Under the pieces are notes generated by a model. The model had not been told where the DNA came from. It was given only the letters and a program-made list of their open reading frames with translations, and did no database searches. Shown one piece after another: positions 6,026-6,989 of a stretch of DNA of 6,989 nucleotides. Source of the DNA: Granulosicoccaceae bacterium (GTDB taxonomy: Bacteria > Pseudomonadota > Gammaproteobacteria > Granulosicoccales > Granulosicoccaceae); the NCBI GenBank assembly GCA_023301405.1, contig JALZUX010000148.1, forward strand, positions 1-6,989, in the 5' to 3' direction. The stretch's first letter is position 1. Each line of letters opens with the position of its first letter. Position numbers and translations under genes: made by a program.

Positions 6026-6172
6026 CTACTTATGCCGATTCTTGTGAACTAACAGTCCTACAACAGCAACAGCATCAACTAGCATTACGCCACTGGCTTT
6101 CCAGGCAGTAGCTAGAGTGAGATAGTAGCATTGGCGTAAAACTAAGATTGCTGCAGGGTTCTGCACAATCAT
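6026..6172 (-). CDS. Possible 48-residue small membrane-like ORF (doubtful)
   Basis: A minus-strand ATG at 6172 opens a 48-codon frame ending at 6026. Its C-terminal part has a hydrophobic run (ASGVMLVDAVAVVGLLV, about 26-42) followed by a basic tail HKNRHK, the pattern of a single membrane segment with a cytoplasmic anchor. No good ribosome binding site precedes it, and the frame contains the inverted repeat at 6085-6139. I recognise no family. It may equally be chance or a fragment of a lost gene. Confidence 0.18.
   Translation of the reverse strand: MIVQNPAAILVLRQCYYLTLATAWKASGVMLVDAVAVVGLLVHKNRHK
6085..6139. repeat. Inverted repeat between the spuD remnant and the VOC gene
   Basis: TTACGCCA (6085-6092) and TGGCGTAA (6132-6139) are perfect eight-base inverted arms separated by 39 bases. 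Directly inside the left arm is a second small hairpin, CTGG-CTTT-CCAG (6093-6104). No R-box pattern of an integron attC site and no T-run of a terminator was found. It lies where the transporter homology has been lost, so it could be a footprint of the rearrangement, or fold in the leader of the VOC transcript. Confidence 0.4.
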
Positions 6173-6202
6173 AATCCGACTAAAGTCGAGCGAAGGGGCA
6201 CC

Positions 6203-6583
6203 ATGCTTTCAGGAGTTTGTGTAGGTACTAACGATATTACCGCTGCCAGTATTTTCTACGATGCAGTGCTGGCAACTATCGGAATGAGCTGTACATTCCA
6301 TGCAGAACACGAACGTGGCTATGCAGGTGCAGACGGAAAAATCACGCTATTTGTGATCAGCCCTTTCAACGAGCAAGCAGCCACCTGCGGCAACGGTACT
6401 CAAGTTATGTTCTATGCCCCTGACGCGGAATCTGTAAGAGCCTTTCACACAGCAGCTCTTAGCCATGGAGGCACCGATGAGGGCTTACCAGGGCCTCGCG
6501 ATTATCATCCAGACTACTACGGTGCTTATGCGCGTGATCTTGATGGTAATAAATTGAACGTCTCGGTAGAAATTTGTGACTAA
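6203..6583 (+). CDS. VOC-superfamily (glyoxalase/bleomycin-resistance-like) protein
   Basis: This 126-residue protein has the single-domain, two-beta-alpha-beta-beta-beta-module layout of the vicinal oxygen chelate superfamily. Seen: an N-terminal strand VCVGTNDI followed by the helix ASIFYDAVLATIGM (about 6-28), a second module starting at QVMFYAPDAESVRAFHTAALSHGG (about 73-96), and the diagnostic end YYGAYARDLDGNKLNVSVE (about 106-124). The usual metal ligands, a His in the first strand and a Glu after DGNK, are replaced here (Gly4 and Asn), as I recall for a VOC subgroup of unknown function, so glyoxalase I activity should not be assumed. The ATG at 6203 is supported by GAAGGGG ending four bases upstream, with a small CGAC-TAAA-GTCG hairpin before it (6177-6188). 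It is on the opposite strand to the polyamine operon and shows no evident functional link to it. Confidence 0.85.
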   Translation: MLSGVCVGTNDITAASIFYDAVLATIGMSCTFHAEHERGYAGADGKITLFVISPFNEQAATCGNGTQVMFYAPDAESVRAFHTAALSHGGTDEGLPGPRDYHPDYYGAYARDLDGNKLNVSVEICD

Positions 6584-6594
6584 GCGGCCTTTTC

Positions 6595-6620
6595 GGCGGC
6601 TGCCCTTCTCAGTGACCGCC
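6595..6620 (+). terminator. Possible terminator after the VOC gene
   Basis: GGCGG (6595-6599) and CCGCC (6616-6620) can pair, with an internal CTG/CAG extension across a small bulge. A short, imperfect T-rich stretch (TCTGTTT) follows. It starts 12 bases after the VOC stop codon, the expected place for an intrinsic terminator, but the T-run is weak. Confidence 0.33.
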
Positions 6621-6969
6621 TCTGTTTAAGTACGGGTTAATTGGCTTTCAAGGCTCTGCGTCATATACGACCGGTGAGCCCCATCTATCTCGGGTGAAGG
6701 CCTGGCACTATGTTCAGGCAGCGCTGTATCAAATAGAAACTCGATTCAGAGGCGCACTGGCAATTCTTATTGATCTTAATCGTGCACATCAAGTAACAGC
6801 CCGGCTTACTAACAACACTTACGGGTTAAGTGCAGCTGAAACAGACGTCGCTCAGCTACAATATGAATCAATACTTGCGGCGAAACTGATAACTCAATCT
6901 CCAGAGTCAGTGCCGAATGCAAAAGCACTAACGGACACACTTCTGATTAACAGACCGCCTGCTGAGTAA
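6616..6969 (+). pseudogene. Possible decayed C-terminal half of a LuxR-type HTH regulator
   Basis: The frame is open from a stop at 6613-6615 to TAA at 6967-6969; the only normal start inside is GTG 6694 (91 codons), without a good ribosome binding site. Within it, GALAILIDLNRAHQ followed by NNTYGLSAAETDVAQL resembles the segment that leads into many LuxR-family helix-turn-helix domains (consensus style: YGLTPAEARVA). What follows is too short for a full domain: LAAKLITQSPESV resembles the IAxKLxxSPETV part of the HTH, and NAKALTDTLL the final NRQAELVRLL helix, with roughly 15 residues apparently missing between them. This reading is by eye from remembered family patterns. The alternative is a short unrelated hypothetical protein starting at 6694. 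Confidence 0.33.
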
Positions 6970-6989
6970 TTGCGCAATATACGAAATTT

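Noticed and set aside
6008..6036. Possible plus-strand promoter TTGACT-17-TATGCC before the VOC gene
   Set aside because: The -10 matches only half the consensus and lies about 165 bases from the start codon; not strong enough to annotate.
6085..6139. Integron attC site
   Set aside because: Inverted arms are present, but the GTTRRRY/RYYYAAC R-box pattern is missing.

Overview
The window is a polyamine (putrescine) catabolism locus, most likely from a gammaproteobacterium, possibly marine. That taxonomic guess rests on gene content and protein style only. Base composition looks intermediate, and there is no rRNA, tRNA or CRISPR array to anchor it.

Layout: 1-635 has no convincing gene, only weak structures. 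Three catabolic genes then lie on the minus strand in transcription order 4817 to 636: a glutamine-synthetase-like gamma-glutamylputrescine synthetase (PuuA/SpuB type), a class III PLP aminotransferase (SpuC type) and an FAD-dependent gamma-glutamylputrescine oxidase (PuuB type). Upstream, on the same strand, is a GntR/FCD repressor-type regulator (4929-5588). Divergent from it on the plus strand is a short, broken remnant of a periplasmic polyamine-binding protein gene (PotF/SpuD type, 5780-6007). The right flank holds a small VOC-superfamily gene (6203-6583) and a reading frame that looks like a decayed LuxR-type regulator (about 6616-6969).

How it works together: PuuA would glutamylate putrescine and PuuB would oxidise the product. 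SpuC would transaminate putrescine or the derived amine directly. No aldehyde dehydrogenase (PuuC) or gamma-glutamyl-GABA hydrolase (PuuD) is present here, so those steps must be encoded elsewhere. The uptake module that often accompanies these genes survives only as a broken N-terminal fragment.

The most notable signal is a 26-bp direct repeat (23/26 identical) built on the 12-bp palindrome ATTTGATCAAAT. One copy is upstream of gntR and the other upstream of the catabolic operon. Both sit about 100 bp before the start codon and overlap a -35-like TTGATC with a 17-bp spacer to a -10-like hexamer. This is a strong candidate for the operator of the local GntR protein, giving autoregulation plus operon control. 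The downstream copy also overlaps the last codons of gntR, so the regulator gene is exactly bracketed by the repeats. I found no evidence for a wholly new system; the interest lies in this regulatory arrangement and in the decay of the transporter side.
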